Positions 9,266 through 19,861 of a stretch of 64,000 bases of DNA are shown here, piece by piece. How positions within the stretch are numbered: the stretch's first letter is position 1; each line of letters begins with the position of its first letter. A program made the position numbers and the translations under genes. The stretch comes from Comamonadaceae bacterium 2FH (lineage in GTDB: Bacteria; Pseudomonadota; Gammaproteobacteria; Burkholderiales; Burkholderiaceae_C), in contig SCMQ01000023.1 of the NCBI GenBank assembly GCA_005503335.1, positions 1 to 64,000 of the forward strand. Reading direction: 5' to 3'. The notes beneath the pieces were generated by a model that made no database searches, had not been told where the DNA came from, and saw only the letters and a list, made by a program, of their open reading frames with translations.

Positions 9266-10348
9266 TTAGTTCCAGATGTTCCAGGGCGTATGCATCCACA
9301 CGCCGACGATCAGCAGCCACACCAGGGTGACGGGGATGAAGATCTTCCAGCCCAGGCGCATGATCTGGTCGTAGCGGAAGCGCGGGAAGGTGGCGCGGAT
9401 CCAGATGAACATGGACACCACCAGGAAGGTCTTCAGGCCCAGCCAGATCCAGCCCGGGATGGCGTTGAACAGCGCGCTGTCGATCGGCGGCAGCCAGCCG
9501 CCGAGGAACATCAGCGCGGCCAGGATGGAGACCAGCCACATGCTGGCGTATTCGGCCAGGAAGAAGATCGCGAAGCCCATGCCCGAGTACTCGACCATGT
9601 GGCCGGCCACGATCTCGGCCTCGCCCTCGACCACGTCGAAGGGGTGGCGGTTGGTCTCGGCCACGCCGGAGATCAGGTAGACCAGGAAGATGGGCAGCAG
9701 CGGCAGCCAGTTCCAGGACAGGAAGCCCAGGCCCTGCGCGGCGGCCATGCCCTTGGCCTGGCCCATCACGATGTCGGTCAGGTTCATGCTGCCCGAGACC
9801 ATGAGCACGACCACGAAGCAAAAGCCCATGGCGATCTCGTAGCTCACCATCTGCGCCGAGGCGCGCAGCGCGCCCAGGAAGGCGTACTTGGAGTTGGACG
9901 CCCAGCCGGCGATGATCACGCCGTAGACCTCGATCGAGGTGATGGCCATGACCAGCAGCAGGCCGGCGTTGATGTTGGCCAGCGCCACCTCGGGGCCAAA
10001 CGGAATGGCCACCCAGGCTGCCAGCGCGGGCATGATGGCCATCACGGGGCCCAGGCGGAACAGACCACTGCTGGCCGCACTGGGGTTGATCAGCTCCTTG
10101 GTCAGCAGCTTGACCGCGTCGGCGATCGGCTGCAGCAGGCCGAAGGGGCCGACACGGTTCGGGCCATAGCGCACCTGCATGAAGCCGAGCAGCTTGCGCT
10201 CCCACAGCGTCAGGTAGGCGACGGCGCCCATCAGGGGCAGCAGCACCGCGACGATCTTGATCAGGATCCAGATCACGGGCCAGGCCAGGGCCATCCACCA
10301 GCCGGCGGCGACCAGGTTCAGGCCGCCGTTGTAGAGTGCGTCTATCAT
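9266..10348 (-). CDS. nuoH: NADH-quinone oxidoreductase subunit H
   Basis: NuoH is the membrane subunit that forms the quinone-binding chamber at the junction with the peripheral arm. The product has 360 residues and about eight helices. Signatures are [20 protein letters not shown] (about residues 42-61), the [18 protein letters not shown] segment and the acidic loop [18 protein letters not shown] (about 225). The ATG at 10346-10348 overlaps the nuoG stop by 4 bases (ATGA), so translation is coupled to nuoG. Confidence 0.98.
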   Translation of the reverse strand: MIDALYNGGLNLVAAGWWMALAWPVIWILIKIVAVLLPLMGAVAYLTLWERKLLGFMQVRYGPNRVGPFGLLQPIADAVKLLTKELINPSAASSGLFRLGPVMAIMPALAAWVAIPFGPEVALANINAGLLLVMAITSIEVYGVIIAGWASNSKYAFLGALRASAQMVSYEIAMGFCFVVVLMVSGSMNLTDIVMGQAKGMAAAQGLGFLSWNWLPLLPIFLVYLISGVAETNRHPFDVVEGEAEIVAGHMVEYSGMGFAIFFLAEYASMWLVSILAALMFLGGWLPPIDSALFNAIPGWIWLGLKTFLVVSMFIWIRATFPRFRYDQIMRLGWKIFIPVTLVWLLIVGVWMHTPWNIWN

Positions 10349-12513
10349 GCGGCGGCTCCTTCGCGGGCCAGGCGTGCGTCGGCCGTCAGCTGCAGCGAGG
10401 GCGCGCGGCGCACGATGCCGTCTAGCTCGTAGATGGCGGCCGTCACCGGCTCGGCCAGGTTGGCCGAGCGCAGGTCCACGGCGGCGCGCGTGGCGTTGCT
10501 CAGAAGCTCGGCCGGCACCTGGGCCAGCGCGCCCTCGGGCGCGCCGGTGGCCGCGGCCAGAACCTCCTGCGAGCTCTCGAAGGCAAAACCCTCCAGGCCC
10601 AGCAGGTTGGCCAGCACCCGCAGCACCTTCCAGGCCGGGCGGGTCTCGCCCTGCGGCTTGACCACCGCATGGAAGCTCTGCAGCCGCCCTTCGGCGTTGA
10701 CGAAGCTGCCCGAGGTCTCGGTGAACGGCGCGATCGGCAGCAGCACGTCGCTGAACTCGAGGTTGGCCTTGAACGGGCTCAGGGTCACGACCATGTCGGC
10801 CTGCGCCAGGGCCTGGGCCGCGCCCTGCCCTGCCGCCGAATCGAACACCGGCTCGTTGGCCAGCAGCAGCGCGGCCTTGAGGCCGCCCGACAACATCTGG
10901 GAAGCGTCGAGTCCGCCCGCACCGGGCAGGGCATTGACCCACTGCGCGCCCACGGTGTTGGCGGCCTCGGTCAGGTAGCCGACGCTGGCGCCGGTCTGCG
11001 CGGCGATCCAGTTGGCCAGCGCCAGCAGGCTGGCGGCGCGGCCATGGTGCGCAGCCGCATTGCCCAGCAGCACGGCCTTGCGCTCGCCGCCGAGCAGGGA
11101 CTGGGCGATGGAACGGGCAGCCTCGGTGGCCTGGCCGGCGGCCGGCGCAGCGACGCCCTTCTCTGCCGCGACGGCGGCGGCGATGTCGGCCAGGGCCTGG
11201 GCCCAGCCCGAGGACTCGACCAGCAGGCGGTTGGCCAGCGGCATGGCCCAGGCGTCGGGCGTGGCCAGCAGCGCGGGCGAAGTCAGGGCGCTCACGGCGC
11301 CGCCGCGGCGCACCGCCTGGCGGATGCGCAGGGCGAACAGCGGATGGTCCTTGCGCAGGTTGGCGCCGACCACCAGCACGCGCTGCAGCTGCGACAGCGA
11401 GGCGATCGAGGTGCCGAGCCACTGCACCGCAGGTGCGCTCTGGTCCACGCCTTCGGGCGCCTCGAACTCGGCGTGGCGCAGGCGGTGGTCTATGTTCTCG
11501 CTGCCCAGGCCGCGCACCAGGGCGCCGGCCAGGTACAGCTCTTCCAATGTGCTGTGCGGGCTGACCAGGGCGCCGATGCGCTGCGCGCCATGCTGGGCCT
11601 TGGCCAGCTTGAGGCCGTTGGCCACGTACTCCAGCGCGGTCTGCCAGTCGACCTCATGCCATTCGCCGCCCTGCTTGAGCATGGGGCGCTGCAGGCGCTC
11701 GTCGCCGTTGAGCGCTTCATAGGAGAAGCGGTCGCGGTCGGCGATCCAGCATTCGTTGACTTCCTCGTTCTCCAGCGGCACGACGCGCATGACCTTGCCA
11801 TTCTTGACCTGCACGATCAGGTTGGCACCGGCGGAGTCGTGCGGGCTGACCGACTTGCGGCGCGACAGCTCCCAGGTGCGGGCGCTGTAGCGGAAGGGCT
11901 TGCTGGTCAGCGCGCCGACCGGGCACAGGTCGATCATGTTGCCCGAGAGCTCGGAGTCCACCGTGCTGCCGACGAAGGTCTCGATCTCGGAATGCTCGCC
12001 GCGGTGCGACATGCCCAGCTCCATGGCACCTGCCACTTCCTGGCCGAAGCGCACGCAGCGGGTGCAGTGGATGCAGCGGCTCATCTCCTCCATGGAGACC
12101 AGCGGGCCCACGTCCTTGTGGAACACCACGCGCTTTTCTTCCTCGTAGCGCGAGGCCGAGGCGCCGTAGCCCACGGCCAGGTCCTGCAGCTGGCATTCGC
12201 CGCCCTGGTCGCAGATCGGGCAGTCCAGCGGGTGGTTGATCAGCAGGAACTCCATGACCGACTGCTGGGCCTTGATGGCCTTGTCGCTCTTGGTGCGCAC
12301 GATCATGCCCTGGGTGACGGGCGTGGCGCAGGCCGGCATGGGCTTGGGCGCCTTTTCCACGTCGACCAGGCACATGCGGCAGTTGGCCGCGATGGAGAGC
12401 TTCTTGTGGTAGCAGAAATGCGGAATGTAGGTGCCGGCTTTCTCGGCCGCATGCATGACCATGCTGCCTTCGGCAACTTCCACCTTCTGACCGTCGAGTT
12501 CGATTTCAATCAT
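10345..12513 (-). CDS. nuoG: NADH-quinone oxidoreductase subunit G
   Basis: NuoG is the large iron-sulfur subunit of the peripheral arm. The product is 722 residues. The N-terminal 2Fe-2S region has [18 protein letters not shown] and a following cysteine; then come the His-ligated cluster ([14 protein letters not shown] segment) and [10 protein letters not shown] with a fourth cysteine in LCPVGAL. The remaining ~450 residues form the inactive molybdopterin-oxidoreductase-like domain. The ATG at 12511-12513 (MIEIELDG) fits; GAAAGG at its 5' side is the likely ribosome binding site and sits at the end of an intercistronic repeat copy. Confidence 0.97.
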   Translation of the reverse strand: MIEIELDGQKVEVAEGSMVMHAAEKAGTYIPHFCYHKKLSIAANCRMCLVDVEKAPKPMPACATPVTQGMIVRTKSDKAIKAQQSVMEFLLINHPLDCPICDQGGECQLQDLAVGYGASASRYEEEKRVVFHKDVGPLVSMEEMSRCIHCTRCVRFGQEVAGAMELGMSHRGEHSEIETFVGSTVDSELSGNMIDLCPVGALTSKPFRYSARTWELSRRKSVSPHDSAGANLIVQVKNGKVMRVVPLENEEVNECWIADRDRFSYEALNGDERLQRPMLKQGGEWHEVDWQTALEYVANGLKLAKAQHGAQRIGALVSPHSTLEELYLAGALVRGLGSENIDHRLRHAEFEAPEGVDQSAPAVQWLGTSIASLSQLQRVLVVGANLRKDHPLFALRIRQAVRRGGAVSALTSPALLATPDAWAMPLANRLLVESSGWAQALADIAAAVAAEKGVAAPAAGQATEAARSIAQSLLGGERKAVLLGNAAAHHGRAASLLALANWIAAQTGASVGYLTEAANTVGAQWVNALPGAGGLDASQMLSGGLKAALLLANEPVFDSAAGQGAAQALAQADMVVTLSPFKANLEFSDVLLPIAPFTETSGSFVNAEGRLQSFHAVVKPQGETRPAWKVLRVLANLLGLEGFAFESSQEVLAAATGAPEGALAQVPAELLSNATRAAVDLRSANLAEPVTAAIYELDGIVRRAPSLQLTADARLAREGAAA

Positions 12514-12525
12514 GTCGAGCCTTTC

Positions 12526-12590
12526 GCCGGGCCGCCCCAAGAAGGGCGAGGGCCCCCTCGGGGGGCAGCGAACGAATGTGAGCGTGGGGG
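12526..12590 (-). repeat. Intercistronic GC-rich repeat, copy 2 (nuoF-nuoG)
   Basis: Shorter copy of the repeat seen at 7661, with the CCCCCCGAGGGGGC palindrome and a TTGGGGCGGCCC end located 15 bases before the nuoG start codon. Only 17 bases separate it from the nuoF stop. The middle segment CACATTCGTTCGCTG is a shortened variant of the consensus. Confidence 0.88.
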
Positions 12591-12607
12591 TCCATGGTGC
12601 CTCGCGA

Positions 12608-13966
12608 TCAGGCGGCCGCCTTGACCAGGGGCGTCTTGTGTTCGATCAGGTATTCGAACTCGTGACGGAAATGCTTGACCATGGCGCGCACCGGCATGGC
12701 CGCGGCGTCGCCGAGCGCGCAAATCGTGCGGCCCTGGATGTTGTCGGCCACCGAGTTCAGCAGGTCCAGGTCCTGGGGACGGCCCTGGCCGTGCATGATG
12801 CGGTCGATCACGCGCCACATCCAGCCCGTGCCCTCGCGGCAGGGCGTGCATTGGCCGCAGGACTCGTGCTGGTAGAAGTAGGACAGGCGCAGCAGGCTCT
12901 CGACCATGCAGCGCGAGTCGTCCATCACGATGACGGCGCCCGAGCCCAGCATGGAGCCGGCCTTGGCGATGGAGTCGTAGTCCATCGTGCAGCCCATGAT
13001 GATGTCGGCCGGCAGCACCGGGGCCGAGGAGCCGCCGGGGATCACGGCCTTGAGCTGGCGGCCCTTGCGCACGCCGCCGGCGAGCTCGAGCAGCTTGGAG
13101 AACGGCGTGCCCAACGGGACCTCGTAGTTGCCGGGCAGCTCGACGTCGCCCGAGACCGAGAAGATCTTGGTGCCGCCGTTGTTGGGCTTGCCGCAGTTCA
13201 GGTAGGCCTGGCCGCCGTTGCGGATGATCCAGGGCACGGCCGCGAAGGTCTCGGTGTTGTTGATCGTGGTCGGCTTGCCGTACAGGCCGAAGCTGGCCGG
13301 GAACGGCGGCTTGAAGCGCGGCTGGCCCTTCTTGCCCTCGAGCGACTCGAGCAGCGCGGTCTCCTCGCCGCAGATGTAGGCGCCGAAGCCGTGGTGGGCG
13401 TGCAGCTGGAAGCTGAAGCCGCTGCCCAGGATGTCGTCGCCCAGCAGGCCGGCCGCCCTCGCCTCTTCCAGCGCCGCCTCGAAGCGCTCGTAGACCTGGA
13501 AGATCTCGCCGTGGATGTAGTTGTAGCCCACCGTGATGCCCATGGCGTAGGCCGCGATGGCCATGCCCTCGATCACGATGTGCGGGTTGAACATGAGGAT
13601 GTCGCGGTCCTTGCAGGTCCCGGGCTCGCCCTCGTCCGAGTTGCAGACCAGGTACTTCTGGCCCGGGAACTGGCGCGGCATGAAGCTCCACTTGAGGCCG
13701 GTGGGGAAGCCCGCGCCGCCTCGGCCGCGCAGAGCCGACTCCTTGACGGTGGCGATGACCTGGTCCTGCGTGAGCCCCGCGTCGCCTGCGCCGTCCTTGC
13801 CGAGGATCTTGCGCAGCGCCTGGTAGCCGCCGCGCGCCTCGTAGTCCTTGAGGCGCCAGTTGCTGCCGTCGAGGTCCGTGTAGATCTGCGGGTTGATGTG
13901 ACGGCCGTGGAAACAGGTCTGAACGCCCGTGGCCTGGAATTGCGAAAGCACTTGCTGGGCGTTCAT
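12608..13966 (-). CDS. nuoF: NADH-quinone oxidoreductase subunit F
   Basis: NuoF binds NADH and FMN and carries cluster N3; it is the electron entry point of complex I. The 452-residue product shows the glycine-rich nucleotide site [16 protein letters not shown] (about residues 85-100), [15 protein letters not shown] (about 115-130) and the 4Fe-4S motif [11 protein letters not shown] (about 370) with a later cysteine in ICALGDAAA. The ATG at 13964-13966 shares one base with the nuoE stop codon (TGATG). Confidence 0.98.
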   Translation of the reverse strand: MNAQQVLSQFQATGVQTCFHGRHINPQIYTDLDGSNWRLKDYEARGGYQALRKILGKDGAGDAGLTQDQVIATVKESALRGRGGAGFPTGLKWSFMPRQFPGQKYLVCNSDEGEPGTCKDRDILMFNPHIVIEGMAIAAYAMGITVGYNYIHGEIFQVYERFEAALEEARAAGLLGDDILGSGFSFQLHAHHGFGAYICGEETALLESLEGKKGQPRFKPPFPASFGLYGKPTTINNTETFAAVPWIIRNGGQAYLNCGKPNNGGTKIFSVSGDVELPGNYEVPLGTPFSKLLELAGGVRKGRQLKAVIPGGSSAPVLPADIIMGCTMDYDSIAKAGSMLGSGAVIVMDDSRCMVESLLRLSYFYQHESCGQCTPCREGTGWMWRVIDRIMHGQGRPQDLDLLNSVADNIQGRTICALGDAAAMPVRAMVKHFRHEFEYLIEHKTPLVKAAA

Positions 13967-14478
13967 CAGGGCTGCTCCGCTGAAGATTTGGAAGCGCCGC
14001 CAGCAGCGCGCAAGCCGTCGATCAGCTGGTCCAGCTTGTCGTTGCTCATGAAGCTGCACATGGTGCGGTCGTTGACCAGCATCACGGGCGAATCGGCGCA
14101 GGCGCCCAGGCACTCGCACTGCTGCAGCGTGAACAGGCCGTCCGGCGTGGTCTCGCCCATGGCGATGCCGAGCTTGCCTTCCAGGTGCTTGAGCGCCTTC
14201 TGGCCGTCGCGCAGCTGGCAAGGCAGGTTGGTGCAGACGTTGAGCTTGTACTTGCCCACCGGCTGCTGGTTGTACATGTTGTAGAAGGTGGTGACCTCGT
14301 GCACGGCCATCGGCGCCATGCCCAGGTACTCGGCGATGGCCTTCTCGCTTTCCGGACTCACATGGCCCAGCTCTTGCTGGACGATGGACAGGCAGGCCAT
14401 GACGGCCGACTGCTTCTGCTCCGGGGGGTACTTCGCGACTTCCTTCGCGAAGCGCGCTTTGGTTGCTTCAGTGATCAT
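13966..14478 (-). CDS. nuoE: NADH-quinone oxidoreductase subunit E
   Basis: NuoE is the thioredoxin-fold 24-kDa subunit with the 2Fe-2S cluster N1a next to NuoF. The product is 170 residues from the ATG at 14478. The cluster cysteines are in [11 protein letters not shown] (about residues 86-96) and [11 protein letters not shown] (about 124-134). A TTG codon at 14496 would give six more residues and overlap nuoD further; I prefer the ATG, which has an AGGTAAG-type ribosome binding site. Its ATG lies just beyond the nuoD stop at 14486-14488. Confidence 0.96.
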   Translation of the reverse strand: MITEATKARFAKEVAKYPPEQKQSAVMACLSIVQQELGHVSPESEKAIAEYLGMAPMAVHEVTTFYNMYNQQPVGKYKLNVCTNLPCQLRDGQKALKHLEGKLGIAMGETTPDGLFTLQQCECLGACADSPVMLVNDRTMCSFMSNDKLDQLIDGLRAAGGASKSSAEQP

Positions 14479-14485
14479 CACTCGC

Positions 14486-15739
14486 TTACCTGTCAATCTC
14501 GCCGAACACGATGTCCATGGTGCCGATGATGGCCACCGCGTCCGCCAGCATGTGGCCGCGCGCCATCTCGTCCAGCGTGGCCAGGTGCGCGAAGCCGGGG
14601 GCGCGGATCTTCAGGCGGTAGGGCTTGTTGGCGCCGTCGCTCACCAGGTAGATGCCGAACTCGCCCTTGGGGTGCTCCACGGCCGCGTAGGCCTCGCCCT
14701 CGGGCACATGGAAGCCCTCGGTGAACAGCTTGAAATGGTGGATCAGCTCCTCCATGCTGGACTTCATGGATTCGCGGCTGGGCGGCGCCACCTTGTGGTT
14801 CTCGGTGATCACCGGGCCCGGGTTGGCGCGCAGCCAAGCCACGCACTGCTGGATGATGCGATTGGACTGGCGCATCTCCTCGACGCGCACCAGGTAGCGG
14901 TCGTAGCAGTCGCCGGTCTTGCCGACCGGGATGTCGAAGTCGACGCGGTCGTAGACGTCGTAGGGCTGCTTCTTGCGCAGGTCCCAGGCGATGCCGGAGC
15001 CGCGCAGCATGGGGCCGGTCATGCCGAGGCTGAGCGCGCGCTCGGGCGGCACCACGCCTATGCCCACGGTGCGCTGCTTCCAGATCCGGTTGTCGGTCAG
15101 CAGGGTCTCGTACTCGTCGACATAGCCGGGGAAGCGCTTGGTGAAATCGTCGATGAAGTCCAGCAGCGAGCCCTGGCGGTTCTCGTTCATCGCGGCCAGG
15201 GCCTTGGCGTTGCGGATCTTGCTGAACTGGTACTGCGGCATGCTGTCCGGCAGGTCGCGGTAGACGCCGCCCGGACGGAAGTAGGCCGCGTGCATGCGGG
15301 CACCCGACACGGCCTCGTAGATGTCGAACAGGTCCTCGCGCTCGCGGAAGGTGTAGATCAGGATGGTCGAGCTGCCGCAGTCGTTGCCGTGCGAGCCCAG
15401 CCACATCAGGTGGTTGAGCAGGCGCGTGATCTCGGAGAACATGACGCGGATGTACTGCGCGCGCAGTGGCACCTCCAGGCCCAGCAGCTTCTCGATGGCC
15501 AGGCAGTAGGCGTGCTCGTTGCACATCATGGACACGTAGTCCAGGCGGTCCATGTAGGGCAGCGACTGGATGTAGGTCTTGTGCTCGGCCAGCTTCTCGG
15601 TGGCGCGGTGCAGCAGGCCGATGTGCGGGTCGGCGCGCTGCACGACCTCGCCGTCGAGCTCGAGCACCAGGCGCAGCACGCCGTGCGCGGCCGGGTGCTG
15701 CGGGCCGAAGTTCAGGGTGTAGTTCTTGATTTCTGCCAT
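14486..15739 (-). CDS. nuoD: NADH-quinone oxidoreductase subunit D
   Basis: NuoD is the 49-kDa subunit related to the large subunit of NiFe hydrogenases; with NuoB it forms the quinone pocket. The product is 417 residues from [20 protein letters not shown]. That segment includes the conserved histidine pair of the quinone site. Other signatures are [27 protein letters not shown] and the C-terminal [12 protein letters not shown]. The ATG at 15737-15739 is preceded by GGGAG, contributed by the end of repeat copy 3. Confidence 0.98.
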   Translation of the reverse strand: MAEIKNYTLNFGPQHPAAHGVLRLVLELDGEVVQRADPHIGLLHRATEKLAEHKTYIQSLPYMDRLDYVSMMCNEHAYCLAIEKLLGLEVPLRAQYIRVMFSEITRLLNHLMWLGSHGNDCGSSTILIYTFREREDLFDIYEAVSGARMHAAYFRPGGVYRDLPDSMPQYQFSKIRNAKALAAMNENRQGSLLDFIDDFTKRFPGYVDEYETLLTDNRIWKQRTVGIGVVPPERALSLGMTGPMLRGSGIAWDLRKKQPYDVYDRVDFDIPVGKTGDCYDRYLVRVEEMRQSNRIIQQCVAWLRANPGPVITENHKVAPPSRESMKSSMEELIHHFKLFTEGFHVPEGEAYAAVEHPKGEFGIYLVSDGANKPYRLKIRAPGFAHLATLDEMARGHMLADAVAIIGTMDIVFGEIDR

Positions 15740-15749
15740 GTCAGGACTC

Positions 15750-15822
15750 CCGCCGGGCCGCCCCAAGGGAGGCCTGCGCCCCCTCGGGGGGCAGCGAGTA
15801 CACGTAGTGACGAGCGTGGGGG
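15750..15822 (-). repeat. Intercistronic GC-rich repeat, copy 3 (nuoC-nuoD)
   Basis: Full-length copy: CCCCCACGCT, TCACTACGTGTACTCGCTG, the CCCCCCGAGGGGGC palindrome, then TTGGGGCGGCCC. Its end lies 15 bases before the nuoD ATG and its beginning 4 bases from the nuoC stop codon, so it accounts for the whole intercistronic gap. Confidence 0.9.
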
Positions 15823-15826
15823 CTGT

Positions 15827-16435
15827 TCATTGCAGGCCTCCGTAGTTGTCCTCGCGGATGACGCGCGGCGTCACCTCGCGCGGCTCGATGGTCACCGGCT
15901 CGTAGACCACGCGGCGGCGCTCGGCGTCGTAGCGCATCTCCACATGGCCGGACAGCGGGAAGTCCTTGCGGAAGGGATGGCCGATGAAGCCGTAGTCGGT
16001 GAGGATGCGGCGCAGGTCGCTGTGGCCCTCGAACACGATGCCGTACAGGTCGAAGGCTTCGCGCTCGTACCAGTTGGCCGAGCTCCAGAGCTCGGCCACC
16101 GAATCCACCAGCGGCAGCTCGTCGTCGGGGCAGAACACCCTGACGCGCACGCGCTGGTTCAGGCTCACCGACAGCAGGTGCGAGACCACGCCGTAGCGCG
16201 CGCCCTCCCAGCGGCCGTCGCCATAGCTGGAGTAGTCGACGCCGCACAGGTCGATCAGCTGCTCGAAGCGGCAGCCGGCCGCGTCGCGCAGCTGGCGCAT
16301 GGCGGCCAGGTAGTCGGCCGCGCCGACCACCACGGTCACCTCATCGAGCGCCACCGTGACCTCACGCGCCAGCGTCCCCAGGGTCGCGGCGATGCGCTCC
16401 CTGAGCGCCTCGGGATGAATGGCTACAACCGTCAT
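15827..16435 (-). CDS. nuoC: NADH-quinone oxidoreductase subunit C
   Basis: NuoC is the 30-kDa subunit of the peripheral arm; it carries no cofactor and braces NuoD and NuoB. The 202-residue product includes the family signature [19 protein letters not shown] (about residues 115-133) followed by [20 protein letters not shown]. It is an independent gene here, unlike the fused nuoCD of enterobacteria. The gap to nuoB is 9 bases. Confidence 0.98.
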   Translation of the reverse strand: MTVVAIHPEALRERIAATLGTLAREVTVALDEVTVVVGAADYLAAMRQLRDAAGCRFEQLIDLCGVDYSSYGDGRWEGARYGVVSHLLSVSLNQRVRVRVFCPDDELPLVDSVAELWSSANWYEREAFDLYGIVFEGHSDLRRILTDYGFIGHPFRKDFPLSGHVEMRYDAERRRVVYEPVTIEPREVTPRVIREDNYGGLQ

Positions 16436-16444
16436 GTTTTCCCC

Positions 16445-16924
<480 letters not shown>

Positions 16925-16960
16925 CGTGTCGTTCCTTGTGCTAATGACCAGTGGCGACCG

Positions 16961-17007
16961 CCGCCCCCTCGGGGGGCAGCGCAGCACACGTGGTGGCAAG
17001 CGTGGGG
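16961..17007 (-). repeat. Intercistronic GC-rich repeat, partial copy 4 (nuoA-nuoB)
   Basis: Truncated copy with the CCCCCACGCT start and the CCCCCCGAGGGGGC palindrome but lacking the TTGGGGCGGCCC end. It begins 7 bases after the nuoA stop. Because the distal part is missing, the nuoB ribosome binding site here is not provided by the repeat. Confidence 0.8.
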
Positions 17008-17014
17008 GTCATCT

Positions 17015-17374
17015 TCATTCCCAGTCCAGGGCGCCCTTTTTCCATTCGTAGACGAAGCCCACGACGAGGATGGCCAGGAACATCGCCACGGCCACGAAGC
17101 CGGCCAAGCCCACTTCCTTGAGCGCGACGGCCCAGGGAAACAGGAAGGCGATTTCCAGGTCGAACAGGATGAAGAGAATGGCAACGAGGTAGTAGCGCAC
17201 GTCGAACTTCATGCGCGCGTCCTCGAAGGCCTCGAAGCCGCACTCGTAGGGGGAGTTCTTCTCGGCGTCGGGACGATTGGGGCCGAGAAAGTAGCCGATG
17301 GCCTGCGGGACCACCCCCACAGCAATACCGACCAAGATGAACAAGAGGATGGGGAGGTATTGATCGAGGTTCAT
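17015..17374 (-). CDS. nuoA: NADH-quinone oxidoreductase subunit A
   Basis: NuoA is a small three-helix subunit near the quinone site and the first gene of the operon. The product is 119 residues with the hallmark loop [23 protein letters not shown] (split: PYECGFE with its conserved cysteine, then [15 protein letters not shown]). It starts 59 bases after the tRNA-Leu gene. No convincing promoter was seen between the tRNA and nuoA; a CCCCG/CGGGG hairpin lies there (17400-17412). Confidence 0.97.
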   Translation of the reverse strand: MNLDQYLPILLFILVGIAVGVVPQAIGYFLGPNRPDAEKNSPYECGFEAFEDARMKFDVRYYLVAILFILFDLEIAFLFPWAVALKEVGLAGFVAVAMFLAILVVGFVYEWKKGALDWE

Positions 17375-17433
17375 CTTGAGATTCTGATCACCGCATGAAC
17401 CCCGAGGCGGGGCCCGGGCGGCTCACTTCTGTT

Positions 17434-17518
17434 TGGTGCCGTCGGCGAGACTCGAACTCGCACAGCTTTCGCCACTACCCCCTCAAGATAGCGTGTCTAC
17501 CAATTTCACCACGACGGC
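17434..17518 (-). tRNA. tRNA-Leu (anticodon GAG)
   Basis: An 85-nucleotide tRNA including an encoded CCA end. The acceptor stem pairs GCCGTCG with CGACGGC; the anticodon stem is CTATC/GGTAG around the loop TTGAGGG, giving anticodon GAG; the T arm is GCGAG, TTCGAGT, CTCGC. The variable arm is long, as expected for leucine tRNAs. Placement between secG and nuoA is also typical of related betaproteobacteria. Confidence 0.97.
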
Positions 17519-17594
17519 GGTTTTGCAGTGCCCGGATGGCATGAGGCGCCTGTTACAGGCTATGGCTTTCCGGAACAGCTAGTAGTTTACCCTG

Positions 17595-17629
17595 AAAAAT
17601 CCCTTTTCCCAACGTGGACAGGGATTTTT
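17595..17629 (-). terminator. Hairpin terminator after secG
   Basis: A perfect 10-bp stem AAAAATCCCT / AGGGATTTTT around a 15-base loop, just downstream of the secG stop codon at 17638. The A and T runs on both sides make it able to act in either direction. It lies between secG and tRNA-Leu, so the tRNA-nuo transcription unit probably has its own promoter. Confidence 0.8.
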
Positions 17630-17637
17630 CCGCCCGC

Positions 17638-18036
17638 TCACTTGGCGGGGATCTGCGCCGCGCCGGAGGCCGGGACGAGCGGCGCCGCTGGCGCCGACGC
17701 GGCCGGGGCGCTGCCCGGAATCTGGGCTGCGGCTTCCGTGCTGGCGGCCGGCGCATTCACCGCCGCACCTTCGAGCACGCTGCCGGTGGACGCCGGACGC
17801 GCGTTGCCGAAGTAGGCCAGCAGCAGCGTGCAAGCGAAGAACACCGCGGCGAGCACCGCGGTGGTGCGCGACAGGAAGTTGGCACTGCCGGAGGCGCCGA
17901 ACAGGCTGCCCGAGCTGCCGCTGCCGAAGGCCGCGCCCATGTCGGCGCCCTTGCCGTGCTGGATCAGGATCAGGCCTATCATGCCCAGCGCCGCGAGCAT
18001 TTGCACGGCCAGGATGATGGTCAGGACGACATTCAT
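17638..18036 (-). CDS. secG: Preprotein translocase subunit SecG
   Basis: SecG is the accessory membrane subunit of the SecYEG protein export channel. The 132-residue product has two membrane helices (about residues 5-24 and 57-78) separated by the conserved cytoplasmic loop IQHGKGADMGAAFGSGSSG. The C-terminal tail of about 50 residues is rich in Ala, Pro and Ser, longer than in E. coli but usual in this group. AGGAG precedes the ATG. It lies 37 bases after tpiA. Confidence 0.96.
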   Translation of the reverse strand: MNVVLTIILAVQMLAALGMIGLILIQHGKGADMGAAFGSGSSGSLFGASGSANFLSRTTAVLAAVFFACTLLLAYFGNARPASTGSVLEGAAVNAPAASTEAAAQIPGSAPAASAPAAPLVPASGAAQIPAK

Positions 18037-18073
18037 TCGATACTCCTAAATTTATAGCATTTTCGCCGCGCGA

Positions 18074-18820
18074 TCAGCGGGCGGCGGCCATGATGGCCAG
18101 GAAATCCGGGGCCTTGAGCGAGGCGCCGCCGATCAGGCCGCCGTCGATGTCGGGCTGGGCCAGCAGCTCGGCCGCGTTGGCCGCGTTCATGCTGCCGCCG
18201 TAGAGGATGTGGATGCGCCCGGCCTGGGCGCTGGCGGCCTGCAGCTGGGCGCGCAGCACGGCATGCACCTGTTGGGCCTGCTCGGGCGTGGCGGTCTTGC
18301 CGGTGCCGATGGCCCAGACCGGCTCGTAGGCCACGACGATCTCGCTGATGCAATGGCCGTTGGTGTGGATCACCGCGGCCAGCTGGCGCCTGACCACCGC
18401 CTCGGTCTGGCCCGCCTCGCGCTCGGCCAGGGTCTCGCCCACGCAGACGATGGGCGTGATGCCCGCCGCCAGCGCGCGCTGCGCCTTGAGGGTCACGACG
18501 GCATCGGTTTCGCCATGGTACTGGCGGCGCTCGGAATGGCCGACGAGGCAATAGCGCACGCCGAAGTCCTTCAGCATGGCGGCCGAGATTTCCCCGGTGT
18601 AGGCGCCCGACTCGTGCGCCGACAGATCCTGCGCGCCGAGCGCGAAGGCGGTCGAGTTGCCGAGCAGCCCGCGCACCTGGGCCAGGTAGGCGGCCGGCAC
18701 GCAGAGCGCGGCCTCGCAGCCCGGCTCGCCCGCACCCGCCAGCAAGGCCCCGACCAGGGCCTCGTTGGCCGCCAGGCTGCCATTCATTTTCCAGTTACCG
18801 GCGATCAGCTTTCTCTTCAT
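18074..18820 (-). CDS. tpiA: Triosephosphate isomerase
   Basis: TpiA interconverts dihydroxyacetone phosphate and glyceraldehyde 3-phosphate in glycolysis and gluconeogenesis. The product has 248 residues, the normal length. Active-site elements are GNWKMNGS (lysine, about residue 10), [12 protein letters not shown] (histidine, about 94) and [16 protein letters not shown] (glutamate, about 163), plus the phosphate loop [12 protein letters not shown]. The ATG at 18818-18820 overlaps the stop of the upstream oxidoreductase by 4 bases (ATGA). Confidence 0.98.
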   Translation of the reverse strand: MKRKLIAGNWKMNGSLAANEALVGALLAGAGEPGCEAALCVPAAYLAQVRGLLGNSTAFALGAQDLSAHESGAYTGEISAAMLKDFGVRYCLVGHSERRQYHGETDAVVTLKAQRALAAGITPIVCVGETLAEREAGQTEAVVRRQLAAVIHTNGHCISEIVVAYEPVWAIGTGKTATPEQAQQVHAVLRAQLQAASAQAGRIHILYGGSMNAANAAELLAQPDIDGGLIGGASLKAPDFLAIMAAAR

Positions 18821-19812
18821 GCCGCATCCCATGTCAAAACGATCTTGCCCACATGCTGGTTGCTCTCCATCAGCGCATGGGCCCGGGCCGCCTCGGCGGC
18901 CTCGAACACGCTGTGGATCACCGGCTTGACGCACCCGGCCTCCAGCCAGGGCCAGGCGCTGGCCTTCAGGGCCCGGGCGATCGCGCCCTTGAAGGCCACG
19001 GGCCGCGGGCGCAGCGTGGAGCCGGTGATGGTCAGGCGCCGGCGCAGCACCAGGCCGGCGTTGAACTCGCTCTTGCTGCCGCCCTGCACCGCGATGATGA
19101 CCAGGCGGCCGTCCTCGGCCAGGGCCTGGACCTCGCGCGCCACGTAGTCGCCGGCGACCATGTCGAGGATGACGTCGACGCCCTTGCCATCGGTCAGGCG
19201 CTTGGCCTCGGCCGCGAAATCGGCGGCGCGGTAGTTGATGGCGTGGTCCGCGCCCAGCGCCAGGCAGGCGGCGCACTTGTCGTCGCTGCCGGCCGTCACG
19301 ATCACGGTCGCGCCGGCCGCCTTGGCCAGCTGGATGGCCGTCACGCCTATGCCGCTGGTGCCGCCCTGGATCAGCAGGCTCTCGCCGGCCTGCAGGCGGG
19401 CGCGCTCGAACACGTTGCTCCAGACCGTGAAGAAGGTCTCGGGCAGCGAGGCCGCCTCGACGTCGCTCAAGCCCTTTGGCACCGGCAGGCACTGGGCCAC
19501 CGGGGCCACGCAGAGCTCGGCATAGCCGCCGCCCGCGACCAGGGCGCAGACGCGGTCACCGAGCTGGAAGCCGGCCTGGGCCAGCTCGGCGGCGTCGCCG
19601 CCGACGACCTCGCCGGCCACCTCCAGCCCCGGGATGTCCGAGGCGCCGGGCGGCACCGGGTAGTTGCCGGTGCGCTGCAGCACGTCGGGCCGGTTCACGC
19701 CGCTGGCGCGCACGCGGATCAGCAGTTCGCCCGCCCCCGGAACCGGATCCGGGCGCTCGGCCTGCCGCAGCACCTCGGGGGCGCCGTACTGGCTGATTTC
19801 GATGACTTTCAT
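18817..19812 (-). CDS. NAD(P)H-quinone oxidoreductase, zinc-independent MDR family
   Basis: A 331-residue medium-chain dehydrogenase/reductase of the quinone oxidoreductase (Qor / PIG3) branch. The N-terminal GroES-like half contains [23 protein letters not shown]; the Rossmann half contains [20 protein letters not shown] (about residues 145-164). It lacks the catalytic zinc ligands of alcohol dehydrogenases, as expected for this branch. Likely reaction: NADPH-dependent one-electron reduction of quinones; the physiological substrate is unknown. It is 49 bases after pnp and overlaps tpiA, so it is in the same transcription unit. Confidence 0.9.
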   Translation of the reverse strand: MKVIEISQYGAPEVLRQAERPDPVPGAGELLIRVRASGVNRPDVLQRTGNYPVPPGASDIPGLEVAGEVVGGDAAELAQAGFQLGDRVCALVAGGGYAELCVAPVAQCLPVPKGLSDVEAASLPETFFTVWSNVFERARLQAGESLLIQGGTSGIGVTAIQLAKAAGATVIVTAGSDDKCAACLALGADHAINYRAADFAAEAKRLTDGKGVDVILDMVAGDYVAREVQALAEDGRLVIIAVQGGSKSEFNAGLVLRRRLTITGSTLRPRPVAFKGAIARALKASAWPWLEAGCVKPVIHSVFEAAEAARAHALMESNQHVGKIVLTWDAA

Positions 19813-19861
19813 GCTTGCTCCAGGCGCGCCCCGGCCGCGCGGGCACGGGACGCGGTCAGGG

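Noticed and set aside
17400-17412. CCCCG/CGGGG hairpin between tRNA-Leu and nuoA as terminator
   Set aside because: Only five pairs with a 3-base loop and no U tract; nuoA may be transcribed through it.
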